Assembly (NCBI GenBank): GCA_963752915.1
Contig: CAVVZZ010000013.1
Span: 186,001 to 250,000, forward strand
Source of the DNA: DATJPR01 sp963752915
Lineage (GTDB): Bacteria; Bacteroidota; Ignavibacteria; UBA10030; UBA6906
Reading direction: 5' to 3'
DNA: 64,000 nt
Below are positions 1-8,950 of this stretch, one piece after another; positions within the stretch are counted from its first letter, which is position 1, and every line of letters starts with the position of its first letter. Position numbers and translations under genes: made by a program. The notes beneath the pieces are model-generated. The model worked only from the letters and a program-made list of their open reading frames with translations, was not told the DNA's origin and did not search any database.

Positions 1-1071
1 CCGGACCTCCTTGATGAAGTGCGATATGAGTTGCACTGGCTCCTCGAGATGCAGGACTCCGTCGACGGAGGAGTCTATTTCAAAGTAACGACTGCGAAGT
101 TCGATGGGTTCGAGATGCCTGCTCAGGACACAGCAACGAGATATCTCTACCAAAAGTCGTCGACTGCGACAGGCGATTTTGCCGCGATCATGGCGCAAGC
201 CGGGCGGGTCTATGCTCCCTTCGACAAGGCCTTTGCGTTGCGGTGCCTTGCCGCTGCGCGTCTCGCCTGGGCCTATCTGACGCTCAATCCCGATATCGTT
301 CCACCGAGGGGATTTCACAACCCATCGGGGACAGCGACGGGGGGGTATGGTGACGGAAGCGACAGCGATGAACGGCTCTGGGCCGCGACGGAGCTCTTTG
401 AGACGACCGGAGAAGCCGCCTTCAACGAGTATTTCTTGACCCACTACACCGCCAAGGGGGTGTTCACAAGCACAATGGGGTGGCCGAATGTGCAGAGCAT
501 GGCACAGATAGCGTATCTGATCGGGAGGCAGACATCGCCCGACACCGCTACGATATCGGTTCTCCGCGCCGCGCTTACAACGTACTGCAATTCCCTGGTG
601 AGCCGCGCTTCAACCGACGGCTTGAACGTCTCGATTACCTCGGGGGAATATGTGTGGGGGAGCAACGGCAGCGTGCTGAACAATGCCGTCATGTTGATCG
701 TCGGCTACGGCATTTCGGACAACGCCGCGTACTATGCCACTGCTCTCGAACAATTGAACTACATCCTCGGATGCAACTGCAAGGGGATGTCGTACCTCAC
801 GGGTGTCGGCAGCCGTTCGCCGATGCATATCCACCACCGGCCGTCAGGTGCCGATGGCATTGCAGCACCCGTGCCCGGACTCCTTGTGGGCGGCCCGGAT
901 GCGTGGCGGGCCGACGCGATTCTCCAGGCGGCCTACACAGGCTCTCGTCCGCCTGCAACATGCTATGCCGACGATCAAGGGAGCTATGCGTCGAACGAAA
1001 TCTGCATCAATTGGAACGCGCCGCTGGTCTTTGTGGCAGGATACTTCAATGAATCCCCGTCACATCCGTGA
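1..1071 (+). CDS. GH9 endoglucanase, C-terminal part (5' end outside window)
   Basis: This is the C-terminal portion of a glycoside hydrolase family 9 enzyme, an inverting endo-beta-1,4-glucanase of the cellulase/xyloglucanase type. The frame is open from base 1 (PDLLDEVRYELHWLLEMQD), a segment that in GH9 follows the catalytic DAGD motif, so the base aspartates lie off the left edge. The family histidine/arginine motif is present (HIHHRPSGAD, near 826-850), and the proton-donor glutamate is in SNEICINWNAP (codon 997-999). The first possible internal start, GTG at 19, is not the real start. There is no T9SS sorting tail; the protein ends just after GYFNESP. The next gene converges on it from the minus strand 49 bp away. 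The family call is firm; the preferred glucan is not known. Confidence 0.9.
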   Translation, partial: PDLLDEVRYELHWLLEMQDSVDGGVYFKVTTAKFDGFEMPAQDTATRYLYQKSSTATGDFAAIMAQAGRVYAPFDKAFALRCLAAARLAWAYLTLNPDIVPPRGFHNPSGTATGGYGDGSDSDERLWAATELFETTGEAAFNEYFLTHYTAKGVFTSTMGWPNVQSMAQIAYLIGRQTSPDTATISVLRAALTTYCNSLVSRASTDGLNVSITSGEYVWGSNGSVLNNAVMLIVGYGISDNAAYYATALEQLNYILGCNCKGMSYLTGVGSRSPMHIHHRPSGADGIAAPVPGLLVGGPDAWRADAILQAAYTGSRPPATCYADDQGSYASNEICINWNAPLVFVAGYFNESPSHP

Positions 1072-1120
1072 AGAGCGAATGCTGGAATATGCCGGAGACT
1101 TCCTGACCGGAAGGGAATCG

Positions 1121-3973
1121 CTATCGTAGCGCCGGGGCAGCGGATATGCTGATGGGTCTTCCGTCATAATGGACGACTGCATCGGGCTGAACGGCGAAAT
1201 CGAGACCGGCCGGATGTGCCGGAGTGATCCAGACAATTTCGAATGTGCGTTGCTCGAGCATACCCGGGAACTCGCCATCTCTTGCCCCGATCGTGAGCGT
1301 GTGACGCTGTTCATCATATGACAGCGGGATGGTCGAGAAGAGGCCTCGCTCGTAGTCGTAATTCACCCCCTCGTCTTCATACAACGGGAATGAACAGTTG
1401 CGTCCTGTGTACACAAAGAGCCTGATCGGATCGGCGGGTCTCTGGCCGGCGAATTGAATCGCCGGGCCGCACGGGATGATCGATCCTTCGCGCGCGAACA
1501 CCGGAATATCGGAGTACGGCGCATCCGCTTGGATCGACCTGCCGCCACTGTAATGAACGCCGCTCCACAATGCATACCAGCCCTCTCCGGGGAGATAGAC
1601 TGTCCGTGTGCGGGCCTTGTATTCGGAGACCGGGTTGACCAGCAACGCCGGACCGAACATAAACTGATCATTGATGGCCCGGACATTCCGGTCGCCCCCG
1701 AAATCCATGACGAGCGCGCGCATGATTGTATAGTCACTCTGCGTTACCATCCCAGCGAGGGAATAGATGTAGGGCATCAAGCGATACCGGAGTTTGTCGT
1801 ACCGGAGCATCGCCTGGTATGCGGGATGATTTTCGGGCGCGATGTTGAACATCTCCCGATAGGGGTACTGTCCGTGAACGCGGAAGAGCGGACAGAATGA
1901 ACCGAACTGGAACCAGCGCGTGTTCAGCTCGCGCCATTCATCCCGATCGGCATCGGTCGGATGTTCGTACCGCGGCTCCACCGCGAAGCCTCCGATGTCC
2001 ATGGTCCAGTAGGGGATGCCGGCAAGGCAGAAGTTTGTCCCCCCGGAGATCTGGGCCTTCATGTCGTACCAGCGCGCCGCGATGTCGCCGCTCCACGTGG
2101 CCGCCGCATAGCGCTGCGTGCCGGCGAAGGCCGATCGTGTAAGGATGAAGACCCGTTGATTCGGCGATGTTTTGCGCTGGCCCTCATACACCGCACGCGT
2201 TTGCATGAGCGAGAAGGAATTGAGATACCGCGAGGCGGATCCAAGGGCCGTTGGACCCTGGCGGAGGATGGTCTCCTCCCGGGAAAGATTGGACTGAATA
2301 TCCGGCTCCGTGCAGTCCAGCCACCACGCGTCGATCCCCTTGCTGAACAGCTTCTCATTGATCTGCTTCCAGAACAGCTCCCGGGCACCCTGAGAATACG
2401 GATCATAGAACGTCGAGACATATCCCGGACCGACCCAGTCACGCTGCCCCTTTTCAACATTCCGCATGTAGAGCCAGCCATGCTTTTTGAACTCTTCAAA
2501 ATTCCGTGTCCCGACATAGTACTTCGCCCAAACGGAAATCATCATATGCGTGTGGAGATCATCATGCAGCGTCCGGAGCATTCCCGCCGGGTCGGGATAC
2601 CGGGAGGGATCGAACTCATGATCGCCCCATCGATCTTCCTTCCAATAGAACCAGTCCTGGACGATATTGTCGAGCGGTATCCGCCGCTTCCGGAATTCCC
2701 CGACGACGGAAAGGATTTCGTTCTGCGAAGCGTAGTGCTCGCGTGACTGCCAGAGTCCCATCGCCCATGCCGGCATCATCGGTGCTTTGCCGGTGATCTG
2801 TCGATAGCCGTGAATGACCTCATCAAGATTGTCGCCGCGCACGAAGTAATACTCCACCTGGTCGGCCACTTCGGACCACAGGGAGAGGGAGTTCCGGTAG
2901 AGTTCGTCTGCGGGACCGAGACATTTCAGGCTGATGAAGCCGCCCGTGTGCACCCACTCAATTTTGATTGCATGACGCTTCCCGGGTGCCATCTCAAGCC
3001 GGGGGAAATGCGTCCAGGGAAGCCAGTTCTGTCTCCATGATTCCACCGCCAGCTTGCCGTCGATCCACATCTTCGTGTACCCGCAACAACACAGTCTGAG
3101 GGTGAACGTCCCTGCCGTCCGAGATTCGATTTCTCCGCTCCATCGGACAGCGGCGACATTCTTCTGAAATCCATCCGGGAATGGATCGTGGACGTCGGTG
3201 TACTCGTGGTCGATCGATGCTTCCGGGCGTGAAGTATAGAGTGAGTCGAAGTGTGAATCCCGGAAATACTCCGCAGTGAGACCGCCCTCGTTGCCGTCAT
3301 TTCCGTAAAGCCTGAGCGTGCCAAGCGGTTGAAAGTCGCGGATGTCGCCGAATTTCGTATGAGAGGCATTGTCCCACAGAATCCCATAGCTCTTGCTGGA
3401 GACAAGGAAGGGGATCACTTCAACCATGTTCCGCTGATAGAGGTCGACGTCGTGTCCCTTGTAGTCCATGATCGCATTCTGGTTACCCCCGAGTCCATAG
3501 AACGCCTCATCCGGCGGAGAGTCGAATAGCTGCTGGATGTGAAATGTCTGTTCCCCCATGACGTCGGCGGGGGTGATGATGGTCCCGCCTGTGTTCTTCT
3601 CCCGAAGGATCACGCGCCCGGTCGGATCGCAGAATTGGATCGCACCGTTGTCGGGGTTGACGCGGACGATGACCTTCGGTGTCGCGATCTCTACGAATCC
3701 GCCGTGTTCGGTGACCGTCCAGGCGACCGGCGCCCATGGCCGGTGTTCGACCATCAGGCTCCGGCGGGAGGAGAGGGAATCCGCCGGCGCGGCAATGATC
3801 CGGATGATCTGATCGGCGCAGACCTGAATCTTGAGGAGACCGGGATCGGAGGGGAGATGCTTCGTGAGCGTGAAGAGCACGCCGTCGGGTTGCTTCACGT
3901 AGCCGAACAGCGTCGAGGCGGAGCTCACGGAAATGATCGACAGAATGGCGAGAACGATTCTCGAAGGTCGCAT
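1121..3973 (-). CDS. GH31 glycosidase with inserted PA14 domain (probable alpha-xylosidase)
   Basis: This 950-residue protein is a retaining GH31 enzyme, likely periplasmic, with an N-terminal signal peptide (about residues 1-20). The N-terminal beta-sandwich is interrupted at about residues 225-375 by a PA14 domain (GLTAEYF ... MWIDGKLAVESW). The catalytic barrel follows: nucleophile Asp553 in WWLDCTEPD, acid/base Asp630 in WSGD. A GH31 carrying a PA14 insert is the architecture of xyloglucan-specific alpha-xylosidases such as Cellvibrio Xyl31A, so removal of alpha-1,6-xylose from xyloglucan oligosaccharides is the best guess; alpha-glucosidase is possible. The start is supported by a purine-rich AGGAAGGA ribosome-binding site at about 3979-3988. 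It lies 89 bp downstream of uxuA on the same strand, probably in one transcript. Confidence 0.88.
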   Translation of the reverse strand: MRPSRIVLAILSIISVSSASTLFGYVKQPDGVLFTLTKHLPSDPGLLKIQVCADQIIRIIAAPADSLSSRRSLMVEHRPWAPVAWTVTEHGGFVEIATPKVIVRVNPDNGAIQFCDPTGRVILREKNTGGTIITPADVMGEQTFHIQQLFDSPPDEAFYGLGGNQNAIMDYKGHDVDLYQRNMVEVIPFLVSSKSYGILWDNASHTKFGDIRDFQPLGTLRLYGNDGNEGGLTAEYFRDSHFDSLYTSRPEASIDHEYTDVHDPFPDGFQKNVAAVRWSGEIESRTAGTFTLRLCCCGYTKMWIDGKLAVESWRQNWLPWTHFPRLEMAPGKRHAIKIEWVHTGGFISLKCLGPADELYRNSLSLWSEVADQVEYYFVRGDNLDEVIHGYRQITGKAPMMPAWAMGLWQSREHYASQNEILSVVGEFRKRRIPLDNIVQDWFYWKEDRWGDHEFDPSRYPDPAGMLRTLHDDLHTHMMISVWAKYYVGTRNFEEFKKHGWLYMRNVEKGQRDWVGPGYVSTFYDPYSQGARELFWKQINEKLFSKGIDAWWLDCTEPDIQSNLSREETILRQGPTALGSASRYLNSFSLMQTRAVYEGQRKTSPNQRVFILTRSAFAGTQRYAAATWSGDIAARWYDMKAQISGGTNFCLAGIPYWTMDIGGFAVEPRYEHPTDADRDEWRELNTRWFQFGSFCPLFRVHGQYPYREMFNIAPENHPAYQAMLRYDKLRYRLMPYIYSLAGMVTQSDYTIMRALVMDFGGDRNVRAINDQFMFGPALLVNPVSEYKARTRTVYLPGEGWYALWSGVHYSGGRSIQADAPYSDIPVFAREGSIIPCGPAIQFAGQRPADPIRLFVYTGRNCSFPLYEDEGVNYDYERGLFSTIPLSYDEQRHTLTIGARDGEFPGMLEQRTFEIVWITPAHPAGLDFAVQPDAVVHYDGRPISISAAPALR

Positions 3974-4062
3974 GCAACGGTCCTTCCTGCATTGGCACAG
4001 GGAAAGCTAGGCGCTTTTTCTCAAGATGCAAGAAGGAGAAAGGTACGTCGCAGCGCGTGTCG

Positions 4063-5253
4063 CTAGACTTCCAGCGATCGGAGAATGCCGAGCTCCAGTC
4101 CGCGCAATTCCGCCAGCGCACGCATGCGTCCGAAGAGCGAATAGCCCGGGTAGAAGTTCGCTCTCCTCTGGTCCGGAATCATCAGGTGACCGTGATCGGG
4201 ACGCATGGGCATTCGCCTGTCGGGTCGTCCTTCGCGGATGCGTCGTTGTTGTTCCAGGAGGAGCGTCTTCATCACCTGAACAAGGTCGACATCGCCCTCG
4301 AAATGATTTTCCTCGTAGAAGGTGCCGTCGTCTGACCGCCGCACGTTGCGCAGGTGGATGAAGCTGATGCGATGTGCAAATTGCTTCGCCATCGCAACGA
4401 GATCGTTCCGGCTGCTGGCCCCGAATGATCCGGTGCAGAGTGTCAATCCATTGGCGGTCGACTCCACGGCACCGAGGATATATTCCACGTCCGGGGAAGA
4501 AGTAACAACCCTGGGGAGGCCGAGGAGCGACCACGGCGGGTCGTCCGGGTGAATGGCCATCTGGACATGGGACTCCTCGGCCGCCGGGATGACATCCAGG
4601 AGAAATTCCCGGAGGTGTTCCCGCAGAGCATTTGCACTGATGCCCTCGTAATCCTGAATGGCATGGGAGAGCTCTTCGAGCGTATATGTCTCGCCTGAGC
4701 CGGGCAAGCCGAAGAGCACGGTCCGGATCAGCGTTTGTTGTTCTTCGTCACCAAGCCGCTCGAAGTATGCCTTTGCCTTCTCGAAATGACTTGTGTCGTA
4801 ATCCTTTCCGGCCCCCCTGCGCTTGAGCAGGAACAGGTCAAACGCCGCAAATGCCGTCGGGTCAAATCGCGTCGTGATCGAGCCGTCACGGAACACCATG
4901 TCGAGGGCGGTGCGCGACCAATCGAGGACCGGCATGAAATTATAGCAGACGACGTCAATTCCGCAGGTCCCGAGGTTCCTGAGTGATTCCCTGTAGTTTT
5001 CCAGAAGGCGCTTGAATTGCCCGCGGCGTTTCTTGATGTCCTCATGGACAGGGAGACTTTCGACAACCGACCATCGCAACCCCTCCGATTCGATCAATGT
5101 CTTCCGTTTCATGATTTCGTTGACCGGCCAGACATCTCCAACAGGGATATGATGGAGTGCGGTGACAATTCCTTCCGCCCCAGTTTGTTTGATTTCCTTG
5201 AGCGAGACCGGATCTTGCGGGCCAAACCATCGCCATGTTTGTTCAAGCGACAT
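4063..5253 (-). CDS. uxuA: Mannonate dehydratase
   Basis: UxuA dehydrates D-mannonate to 2-keto-3-deoxy-D-gluconate, a cytosolic step of glucuronate catabolism. The 396-residue protein has the family's TIM-barrel pattern: an N-terminal WRWFGPQDPVSL segment, TALHHIPVGDVW, VCYNFMPVLDWSRT and the metal-site histidine and cysteine regions MAIHPDDPP, LCTGSFGA and IHLRNV. Length matches the family. No signal peptide is seen, as expected for a cytosolic enzyme. It is the first gene of a likely uxuA-GH31 unit transcribed away from the LacI-type regulator. In this setting it would process glucuronate released from glucuronoxylan. The other pathway genes (isomerase uxaC, mannonate reductase uxuB, KDG kinase) are not in the window. 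Confidence 0.93.
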   Translation of the reverse strand: MSLEQTWRWFGPQDPVSLKEIKQTGAEGIVTALHHIPVGDVWPVNEIMKRKTLIESEGLRWSVVESLPVHEDIKKRRGQFKRLLENYRESLRNLGTCGIDVVCYNFMPVLDWSRTALDMVFRDGSITTRFDPTAFAAFDLFLLKRRGAGKDYDTSHFEKAKAYFERLGDEEQQTLIRTVLFGLPGSGETYTLEELSHAIQDYEGISANALREHLREFLLDVIPAAEESHVQMAIHPDDPPWSLLGLPRVVTSSPDVEYILGAVESTANGLTLCTGSFGASSRNDLVAMAKQFAHRISFIHLRNVRRSDDGTFYEENHFEGDVDLVQVMKTLLLEQQRRIREGRPDRRMPMRPDHGHLMIPDQRRANFYPGYSLFGRMRALAELRGLELGILRSLEV

Positions 5254-5719
5254 AATTCGAGAGTTCCCCTGGTGGTTCGTAGATTGAACGTGAGAGGTTC
5301 CTTGCCGACTGCTGTGGAATTGAATGAATCAAACGGTGCTCAACTCGTCCGACCAAAGCGCTCATACAAAACATCGTTCTCGATTCAACTGTTCGTTGTT
5401 GGCGTCGGGATGAGAATAATAAGGAAAATCCGGCAGGATTTCCTTTCTTGATCTGCTTCTCCAAGGATCGCAATGGGCGGTTCTCTGAAACACTACGAGC
5501 GCTTCCGGGAATTCCAACCCTGCATTGAGAGGATTGAAATAGCAACGAGCCGACTGTGTGATCCGCAAATGCGTCAAACCCTCATGGGGAGTTGCCGTTC
5601 CGGCGAACTGAACGGTACCTGATAAACAGGGAAAGGTGATGGATTCCGAGCATCCCTGTGGCGTTTTCGATGGCAAGAGGGAACTATTACGAAGTCCTCA
5701 AAAAAAGGTATAAAAGTAC

Positions 5720-5748
5720 TTGACTTTTGATTTTTACCGCTGTACAAT
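5720..5748 (+). promoter_or_regulatory. Sigma-70-like promoter of the LacI-type regulator
   Basis: TTGACT at 5720-5725 and TACAAT at 5743-5748 are separated by exactly 17 bp, each one mismatch from the sigma-70 consensus. The region upstream is A-rich. Transcription would start at about 5755, inside the adjacent palindrome, and would run toward the regulator gene through a leader of about 270 bases. Use by the native sigma factor is inferred; many Bacteroidota use a different housekeeping consensus. Confidence 0.6.
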
Positions 5749-5761
5749 TGAACCGGTTCAG
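5748..5761. promoter_or_regulatory. LacI-family operator overlapping the transcription start
   Basis: The perfect 12-bp palindrome TGAACCGGTTCA (5749-5760) has a central CG, the hallmark of LacI-family operators, where the hinge helix enters the minor groove. It abuts the -10 box, so a bound repressor would block transcription and make the regulator self-controlled. A related site with the same TTGAA-N-CG core lies at 7140-7155. Confidence 0.6.
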
Positions 5762-6031
5762 GCTTCTCCAGAATGATTAAGTAACCAACCCAATCTGAAC
5801 AGTTCTTTTCCTTTCCTATCAAATCAAACACGCTATCCTCCTTGGCGTCCAAAAGGAAGTTTCCGGGCCGTCGGTGGTCTGTTCGCATTTGAATCCCTGG
5901 CGAGTTTATCCCGGGGGATAGCTCGTGTTTATCGAATCCTGAGGTCTCCATTGACGGGTCGGCGAGGAAGTTGACCCAGCCACGGCGCGTGATTTTCTTC
6001 CAGGGTTTCTCGAAAGCGGGTTTTGGGGCGA

Positions 6032-7099
6032 ATGAGAAAGCTCACAATAGTCGATGTGGCAAAACGGGCGAAAGTGTCGAAAGGCACTGTGTCGGCAGTG
6101 ATCAATGGGAAGAGCAATGTGAAGCCGTCCACACGGGATCACATCCTGGAGGTGATGAAGGAACTCAACTACCGTCCAAAGGGGATCGCCAGGAATCTGA
6201 AGGGAGGACAGCCGGAGAAGAGCATCGGCGTGATTTTGAAGGACCTCAGCTACCCGTTTTACACGTCTATTGCTGCAGGGGCGAAAGAGTATGCCAGGAG
6301 TAAAGGCTACTCCGTTGTCGTCGGGAGTTCCGACGATGATCACGAAAGCGAGAAGCAGCTCACCCGGCTTTTTTCGGCGAAGGATATCAAGGGAGCGATC
6401 ATCGCTCCCATCATTGCTGGATCGGCGGAAATCGAGCATCTCTTCCTGTTAAAGATGATCAACTATCCGTTCGTTCTCCTCGAAGATGTTCAAGGGATCC
6501 AGGCGAATGTGGTTGCAATCGATAATATCAAAGCGGTCAAAAAGGCGGTCAAATTTCTCATTGACAGCGGCCACAGAAAGATTGTGCACTTTGCCGGGCC
6601 GCCGCAGTCGTCACACACCCTTGAGCGCGTTGAAGGGTTCCGGTATGCGTTCAGCGAAAGCCCCCTCGTGTTCAAGAAAGAGAATATCGTTTCGATCGGT
6701 TCGCATTTCGATGAAAGCTACGCGAAGACCATAGAGTACTTTGAGGGATTGACGCGTGATGACTACCCCACGGCGATCGTCTGCTTTAATGATCACCAAG
6801 CGCTCGCGGTAATGTTGGCCTTGCGGAAGCTGGGGATCAGAATTCCGGAGGATATTTCACTTGTGGGGATCGATGATATCTATTATGCGAAGATGTATCC
6901 GATTCCCCTGACAACCATTCGGGCGCCGCATCATGAGATCGGGATGCGCGCCGCCGAGATTCTCATTCGGAACATTGAAGCGTCGCACTCGCTGCCGATC
7001 GAACGGGTCGTTCTTGAAACCGAATTCGTCGCCCGCGAGACGACGTTATCCCTGAATCCTCCAGTCGAAGAATACAGCGAGCTTCATATCGCGAAGTAG
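6032..7099 (+). CDS. LacI-family transcriptional regulator
   Basis: This is a sugar-responsive DNA-binding regulator of about 355 residues. Residues 1-60 form the LacI-type helix-turn-helix and hinge (LTIVDVAKRAKVSKGTVSAVING ... ELNYRPKGIARNLKGG). The rest is a periplasmic-binding-protein-like effector domain, with typical segments such as IGVILKDLSYPFYTSIAAG, YPTAIVCFNDHQALAVM, ISLVGIDD and LTTIRAPHHEIGMRAAEIL. I chose ATG 6032 because it begins directly with the helix-turn-helix; an in-frame TTG at 6023 adds three residues. It is divergent from uxuA and lies upstream of the symporter and receptor genes. The effector is probably a hemicellulose-derived sugar, but nothing in the sequence identifies which one. 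Confidence 0.93.
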   Translation: MRKLTIVDVAKRAKVSKGTVSAVINGKSNVKPSTRDHILEVMKELNYRPKGIARNLKGGQPEKSIGVILKDLSYPFYTSIAAGAKEYARSKGYSVVVGSSDDDHESEKQLTRLFSAKDIKGAIIAPIIAGSAEIEHLFLLKMINYPFVLLEDVQGIQANVVAIDNIKAVKKAVKFLIDSGHRKIVHFAGPPQSSHTLERVEGFRYAFSESPLVFKKENIVSIGSHFDESYAKTIEYFEGLTRDDYPTAIVCFNDHQALAVMLALRKLGIRIPEDISLVGIDDIYYAKMYPIPLTTIRAPHHEIGMRAAEILIRNIEASHSLPIERVVLETEFVARETTLSLNPPVEEYSELHIAK

Positions 7100-7573
7100 T
7101 GGCGAATTTGAAGCGATTTTCAACTAAGCGGCTCTCATTATTGAAACGTATCAATTATTTTTGAACTGTTTAAGTATTCACTGACTTTTTCAAATACTCA
7201 TTGAACTGATGCAAGTGCAATCCGATCACGATCGTATCATCCCCGTCTTCCCGGCGATTTCGAGATCGACTGCGTATTCTTCATTTGCTACACGGTATTC
7301 CGAAGAGTTTGCCTAATGGCTGAACACTCCGGGCAAACCGAGGTCCTGGTAAACCAACGAGCCGAACCACAGAAGGATCCCGCAAAATCGATCGATGATC
7401 GCTTGAACGACTTCCCATACCGGCTGGAGCGCAGCGCTATCAGCGTATCCGAGTCAATGCCGGTGTTTGAGGAAGTCTCCAAGAACGGCAAGCGCGCGGG
7501 AAACGAAAGAGAACAAGAGGCATCTACATGCAGTCGAGGATAACCATACTCATCTGAACGATCGGAGACATCT
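7100..7573. other. Intergenic region upstream of the symporter gene
   Basis: This 474-bp gap holds no gene I can support; a 75-codon open frame at 7316-7543 has no ribosome-binding site and no recognisable family. Near the regulator's stop codon there are two inverted repeats, TTGAA-N6-TTCAA at 7108-7123 and the stronger operator-like element at 7140-7155. A GGAGA ribosome-binding site for the next gene is at about 7563-7567. No clear promoter was found. Confidence 0.5.
7140..7155. promoter_or_regulatory. Second LacI-family operator-like palindrome
   Basis: ATTGAAACGTATCAAT matches its own reverse complement at 14 of 16 positions and is centred on CG. Its TTGAA-N-CG-N-N-TCA core matches the site at 5748-5761, so both are probably bound by the regulator encoded between them. 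This copy would place the symporter, and perhaps genes beyond, under the same control. Confidence 0.55.
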
Positions 7574-8950
7574 GTGCCTGCAGCCGGAAATGCTCTCGCT
7601 GTCCGGGAAAAAGTAGGATACGCACTCGGGGACACCGCCGCGAACTTCATCTTCCAGACGATGGTGATGTTCCAGCTTGCGTTCTACACCGATTCGTTTG
7701 GGATCACCGCTGCGGCGGCCGCCACGTTGCTGGTGGTAGTTCGCGTGTGGGACGCGGTCTTCGACCCGGTCATGGGCGTTCTCGCCGATCGGACGTCAAC
7801 GCGATGGGGGAAGTTCCGTCCCTGGATTCTCTGGACGGCGATACCATTTGGTATCATGGGATTCCTTGCATTCGTCACGCCTGACTTCAGCCAGAGCGGC
7901 AAGCTCGTCTATGCCTATGTGACGTATATCGTCCTGATGATGGTCTATTCGGCCAACAACCTGCCATACTCGGCGCTGAGCGGCGTGATGACGGGGGACC
8001 TGGAGGAACGGACAAGCTTGTCTTCCTACCGGTTCGTTTTTGCCATGCTCGCGCAACTGATTATCCAGGGGCTGGCTCTACCGATGGTCAGCTATTTCGG
8101 GCAGGGGAACAGCGCCCACGGCTATCAGATGACCATGGCCGTATTCTCCTCCCTCGCGGTCGTCCTCTTTTTCATCACGTTCGCCACTACCCGTGAGCGC
8201 ATTCAGCCCGACCCCGCGCAGAAAGCGTCGCTCAAGGAACATTTCGGCGACCTGATGAAGAACCGGCCTTGGATTGTGATGTTTGTGCTGACACTCTTGC
8301 TCTTCATCACTCTGGCAATGCGCGGCAGCGTGGTCTTCTATTACTTCAGATACTACGTCCATGCCGACAACTATGAAGGCATGTTCAGTCTGTTTAATGT
8401 GTTGGGCACCACCTCCACAATCGTGGGTATTTTCTTTTCAAAACGGCTGGCGATGAAGTATGGCAAGCGCAACGTCTTTATCGCCGGACTCGCGGGCACA
8501 ACGGTATTCACAGCGGTGTTCAGTGTGCTCCCACCAAGCGCCATCAGTTTGATGTTTGGCGCCGAAATGCTCCGGCAGTTTGTCTATGGGTTTACGATCC
8601 CGCTCCTGTGGGCGATGATGGCCGATGTTGCGGACTATTCGGAATGGAAGAACAAACGGCGGGCAACCGGGATCATCTTCTCTGCGATTGTTTTTGCGCT
8701 GAAGGCGGGCCTGGGATTCGGCGGTGCAATCACCGGATATGTCCTCTCCTTGTATGGCTATGTACCGAATGCTGATCAGACTCCGGCGGCATTGAACGGC
8801 ATTGTGATGACGATGAGTGTGTTCCCCGCGATCACGTTCGCGATGTGTGCGGTGTGCTTGTTCTTCTACGGAATCACCAAGCAAGCGGAGCGTCAGATCA
8901 CGGAAGAGCTGACGGAACGGCGGAAACATTTTGCATCGCAGATGGCATAG
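7574..8950 (+). CDS. GPH-family sugar:cation symporter (MFS fold)
   Basis: This inner-membrane protein of 458 residues resembles glycoside-pentoside-hexuronide:cation symporters (MelB/XynB type), which take up sugars or small glycosides with Na+ or H+. The N-terminal signature REKVGYALGDTAANFIFQTMVMFQLAFYTDSFG is typical, followed by RVWDAVFDPVMGVLADRTSTRWGKFRPWILW, the conserved loop between helices 2 and 3, and about twelve hydrophobic segments. The start is GTG at 7574 with a GGAGA ribosome-binding site 6-10 bases upstream; no other start keeps the conserved N-terminus. It lies between the regulator and the outer-membrane receptor, which suggests that it carries receptor- and enzyme-derived sugars into the cytosol. 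Substrate not determined. Confidence 0.92.
   Translation: MPAAGNALAVREKVGYALGDTAANFIFQTMVMFQLAFYTDSFGITAAAAATLLVVVRVWDAVFDPVMGVLADRTSTRWGKFRPWILWTAIPFGIMGFLAFVTPDFSQSGKLVYAYVTYIVLMMVYSANNLPYSALSGVMTGDLEERTSLSSYRFVFAMLAQLIIQGLALPMVSYFGQGNSAHGYQMTMAVFSSLAVVLFFITFATTRERIQPDPAQKASLKEHFGDLMKNRPWIVMFVLTLLLFITLAMRGSVVFYYFRYYVHADNYEGMFSLFNVLGTTSTIVGIFFSKRLAMKYGKRNVFIAGLAGTTVFTAVFSVLPPSAISLMFGAEMLRQFVYGFTIPLLWAMMADVADYSEWKNKRRATGIIFSAIVFALKAGLGFGGAITGYVLSLYGYVPNADQTPAALNGIVMTMSVFPAITFAMCAVCLFFYGITKQAERQITEELTERRKHFASQMA

Larger units (their letters stand above)
5254..6031. other. Divergent intergenic control region between uxuA and the LacI-type gene
   Basis: I see no convincing gene in this 778-bp gap; the short open frames on both strands lack ribosome-binding sites and recognisable protein sequence. 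It holds the regulator's promoter and an operator-like palindrome (5720-5761) followed by a leader of about 270 bases. A small hairpin with a 4-base loop lies at 5421-5445 (stem AAGGAAA(A)TCC / GGATTTCCTT). An A-rich stretch at about 5699-5714 sits just upstream of the promoter and could act as an UP element. No clear uxuA promoter was found on the minus strand. Confidence 0.6.

Noticed and set aside
7108..7123. Third LacI-type operator (TTGAA-N6-TTCAA)
   Set aside because: The outer arms match, but the six central bases are not symmetric and CG is off centre, so it is weaker than the 7140 site.
7316..7543. Small gene of 75 codons between the regulator and symporter genes
   Set aside because: No ribosome-binding site, no recognisable sequence and no hydrophobic or repeat character.
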